In this document: one piece after another, positions 62,185 to 64,000 of the stretch
Layout of the letters: each line of letters begins with the position of its first letter
Position numbering within the stretch: position 1 is the first letter of the stretch
NCBI GenBank assembly: GCA_900548905.1
Contig: URMK01000008.1
Location: 1-64,000 of the forward strand
Length of the DNA stretch: 64,000 nt
Source: an uncultured Lachnospiraceae bacterium
Lineage (GTDB): Bacteria; Bacillota; Clostridia; Lachnospirales; Lachnospiraceae
Direction: 5' to 3'
Program-made: the position numbers and the translations under genes
The notes under the pieces: generated by a model
Database searches by the model: none
Told to the model about the DNA's origin: nothing
The model's input: the letters and a program-made list of their open reading frames with translations, nothing else

Positions 62185-63255
62185 CTAATTAATGTCTCCC
62201 AGAATACAGTACAAAGCGTTCATTGCTTCATTAGATAGTTCTGCGGGACCTCCTTGGTTTGAACTTGACCAGCGTAATTGGTTAATAAATTCGATCCATC
62301 CAGGCAAAGTAGAACTATCATTACTTATCAATACTGGTGTTTTACTGCTTGTAAAATATTTCTCATTACCAGATGTTGGCGGATATAAGAATTGAAAATA
62401 GTGCATATAACGTTTGCTGCTTGTTTTATTATCGGCAATAATACTTCCCCAGTTTTCATTTTCAAAGGTATCATCATATAAATCACAATAATATCCTTTT
62501 TTTACTTTCAGGATATCAAGACCTGTAAATGTCCATTGTGTATCAGCATGAAATTGTCTGCCATGAGTTCCTTTTCCATATGTAAAACCATATACAAAAA
62601 TAACTGTATCACCAGCGGTAATATCTAGAATATTCCTCATAACCGTCTGTGTGTTACTATACCGAAAGGCCCAAACACCTTTATTTCTTCCTTTTACAGT
62701 ATAATCATTATAACTATCTCCACCGTTACGGCCGGCAGAGGGAAGGAAAATAAGCCAGTTTTTATTTGCTCTTGATTCATACTCATTAAGATAGTTACCA
62801 ATAGTTCCGTCTATAATATGTTTCGCTTTTTTTAGAAACCAATATGAAAAGTCAATTGCATCTAATACGGAAATATTTTCGGCTTCAATAAAGGAATCTG
62901 GTTTACGGTCATTGTTAAGTACGATTAGAAAGCCTTTTGTACCTTTATAAGCCATGTCATAGACTTCATTTCCGTGATTGAATCTGGAAACCTGCCATTC
63001 CACTTCAATGTTTAAACAGGTATTGTCTTTAAAGATAATGTGAAAATCTGTCAAATGCTTATTCTGTTTACTATTGTAGGAGAGTGGATATTCAGGAATA
63101 ATCACCTTTACTCGCTTCTTTGACCATTCCACAAACTTTTCGGGAAATAAAGACTGGTATTTTTTCTTACTGCCATAAGTTAATATTTCATATATATATC
63201 TTTGCAGAGTTTTTTCACTAATAAGTTTTTGATTTTCCATACATCGTCCAGGCAT
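62185..63255 (-). CDS. Unknown protein with nuclease-like N-terminus and PUA/EVE-like segment
   Basis: 356 residues, not recognised as a named family. The N-terminal half has TDFHIIFKDNTCLNIEVEW (about 68-86), an Asp then an E-x-E on adjacent strands, reminiscent of a PD-(D/E)XK nuclease, though the usual Lys is not in place. The C-terminal half has GVWAFRYSNTQTVMRNILD and AGDTVIFVYGF, resembling PUA/EVE-type folds that read modified bases. Start 63255 has AAGGAG six bases upstream; a frame start at 63297 lacks one. It heads the operon, with its own promoter. Function inferred only; could be a restriction-type defence protein. Confidence 0.6.
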   Translation of the reverse strand: MPGRCMENQKLISEKTLQRYIYEILTYGSKKKYQSLFPEKFVEWSKKRVKVIIPEYPLSYNSKQNKHLTDFHIIFKDNTCLNIEVEWQVSRFNHGNEVYDMAYKGTKGFLIVLNNDRKPDSFIEAENISVLDAIDFSYWFLKKAKHIIDGTIGNYLNEYESRANKNWLIFLPSAGRNGGDSYNDYTVKGRNKGVWAFRYSNTQTVMRNILDITAGDTVIFVYGFTYGKGTHGRQFHADTQWTFTGLDILKVKKGYYCDLYDDTFENENWGSIIADNKTSSKRYMHYFQFLYPPTSGNEKYFTSSKTPVLISNDSSTLPGWIEFINQLRWSSSNQGGPAELSNEAMNALYCILGDIN

Positions 63256-63302
63256 TTTTTTCTCCTTATAACTGCAACTTGTCTTTATATCGGACAATAA
63301 TA

Positions 63303-63335
63303 ATTATATCACTGAAAAAGTGTATTGTCACTTTT
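63303..63335 (-). promoter_or_regulatory. Promoter and inverted repeat of the AT-rich operon
   Basis: Minus strand GTGACA (63326-63331), 17 bp, perfect TATAAT (63303-63308). AAAAGTG and CACTTTT arms (63316-63322, 63329-63335) overlap the spacer and -35, a possible operator. Confidence 0.75.
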
Positions 63336-63469
63336 CGTATTAATAAATAATTTAATGTATGAAACATTATATTTTTGATCTATTCTAATACAATCATGAG
63401 TGATATAGTATATTGGACGTTAAAAATTATTTGTGCTAAACTAATAAAGTAAAACTAGGAGGGAAACCG

Positions 63470-63904
63470 GTGAAAATCGTTATTGAGGAGCCAGGCGATC
63501 AGGAGGAGGATCAGGTTATATTCAGATGCCGTGAAATGTCACCGGAGCTTCTCCGTGTGCTCGCCCTGCTGAAAACGCAGGATGGTCTTGTGGCATATGA
63601 TGGAAACCGGATTCACCGTATACCTCCTGTGGAAGCCTACTATATAGAAGTGGTGGAAAATAAAACCTTCCTTTACTGCAGGGACGATGTTTATGAATTA
63701 AAACAGAAGCTTTATGAGCTGGAAGAGTGTCTGGCGGGCAGTGATTTGCTGAGGGTATCCAAATCCATAATGCTGAACCTGAGCAAAATAAGATCTCTCA
63801 GTCCCGCCTTAAACGGCAGATTTGAAGCAGTTCTGGATAATGGTGAGCGGATTATTATATCAAGGCAGTATGTGAGCGGCTTAAAGAAGCGGCTGGGAAT
63901 CTAG
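63470..63904 (+). CDS. LytTR-domain transcriptional regulator
   Basis: 144 residues. The C-terminal LytTR DNA-binding domain (about 45-144) includes RIHRIPPVEAYYIEVVENKTFLYCRDDVYELKQKLYELEE and LLRVSKSIMLNLSKIRSLSP. No receiver domain, so it is of the stand-alone type found with DUF3021 membrane proteins. The start is GTG behind AGGAGG. A possible promoter TTGGAC-18-TAAACT (63413-63442) lies upstream. It is followed 12 bp later by a membrane protein. Confidence 0.92.
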   Translation: MKIVIEEPGDQEEDQVIFRCREMSPELLRVLALLKTQDGLVAYDGNRIHRIPPVEAYYIEVVENKTFLYCRDDVYELKQKLYELEECLAGSDLLRVSKSIMLNLSKIRSLSPALNGRFEAVLDNGERIIISRQYVSGLKKRLGI

Positions 63905-63916
63905 GAGGGAAGGAAA

Positions 63917-64000
63917 ATGCAGATAAAAGATTTGCTGAAAGCGATGTTTCAGTCTTTTTTTGTAATTACAACGGGTGTGACTATGGCCATGTACTTAACC
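63917..64000 (+). CDS. DUF3021-type membrane protein, N-terminal part
   Basis: 28 codons before the window ends: a basic/amphipathic opening (MQIKDLLKAMFQSFF) then a hydrophobic segment (VITTGVTMAMYL). Position after the LytTR gene matches the common regulator/DUF3021 pair; the family call rests mostly on that context. AAGGAAA precedes the ATG. Confidence 0.6.
   Translation, partial: MQIKDLLKAMFQSFFVITTGVTMAMYLT

Overview
The window comes from a low-to-mid GC Gram-positive, almost certainly a gut Lachnospiraceae-type Clostridia. Evidence is the AGGAGG ribosome sites, sigma-A style promoters, PotABCD/PuuR, a DUF1015-glgB neighbourhood, a tgt-yajC-leuB-ilvD-ilvB-serC-serA arrangement, a two-part ThrE exporter and an Lgt with an acidic tail. 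The genus cannot be fixed from the sequence. Most of it is chromosomal housekeeping, interrupted by accessory patches.

Layout. 0.2-1.1 kb: an RluA-type pseudouridine synthase. 1.4-9.9 kb: an export operon with three successive membrane-fusion proteins, a MacB-like permease, a small membrane protein and an ATPase, followed by a secreted peptidoglycan-binding protein. 10.0-14.5 kb: a polyamine importer (potABCD) with its cupin-HTH regulator. 14.7-18.2 kb: a beta-propeller lactonase and a domain-permuted GH3 glycosidase. 18.3-23.4 kb: a membrane protein, aroC, an acyltransferase, tgt and yajC. 23.7-31.0 kb: leuB, ilvD, ilvB, serC and serA, i.e. branched-chain amino acid and serine synthesis. 31.1-31.85 kb: an IS200-type insertion between serA and the DUF1015 gene. 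32-36.5 kb: DUF1015, glgB and an MscS channel. 36.6 kb: tRNA-Thr(CGT).

36.9-47.4 kb is an accessory stretch: a methyltransferase/TetR pair between 13-bp direct repeats, an FMN riboswitch with ribU, then many small genes and decaying remnants. The remnants are a frameshifted winged-helix gene, an RtcB with its catalytic middle removed in frame, and a deleted histidine phosphatase. 47.5-53.1 kb: an aminotransferase behind a leader with a terminator, then a TetR-controlled FtsX-type ABC system. 53.14-53.28 kb: a MITE-like element with perfect 14-bp terminal inverted repeats and an 8-bp target duplication that copies a -10 box. 53.3-61.5 kb: amidohydrolase, nitroreductase, a small Cys protein, thrE halves, a PHP enzyme, a MraY-like transferase, lgt and a dipeptidase. 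61.6-63.3 kb: a strongly AT-rich two-gene operon, foreign in composition, with a nuclease-like N-terminus on its larger protein; this is the best candidate for an undescribed system. The window ends in a LytTR regulator and the start of its DUF3021-type membrane partner.

Regulatory features that stand out are the FMN riboswitch, a tandem 53-bp structured repeat in the serC leader whose two copies differ by compensatory base changes, matched TetR operators, and a double palindrome at the pot regulator promoter.
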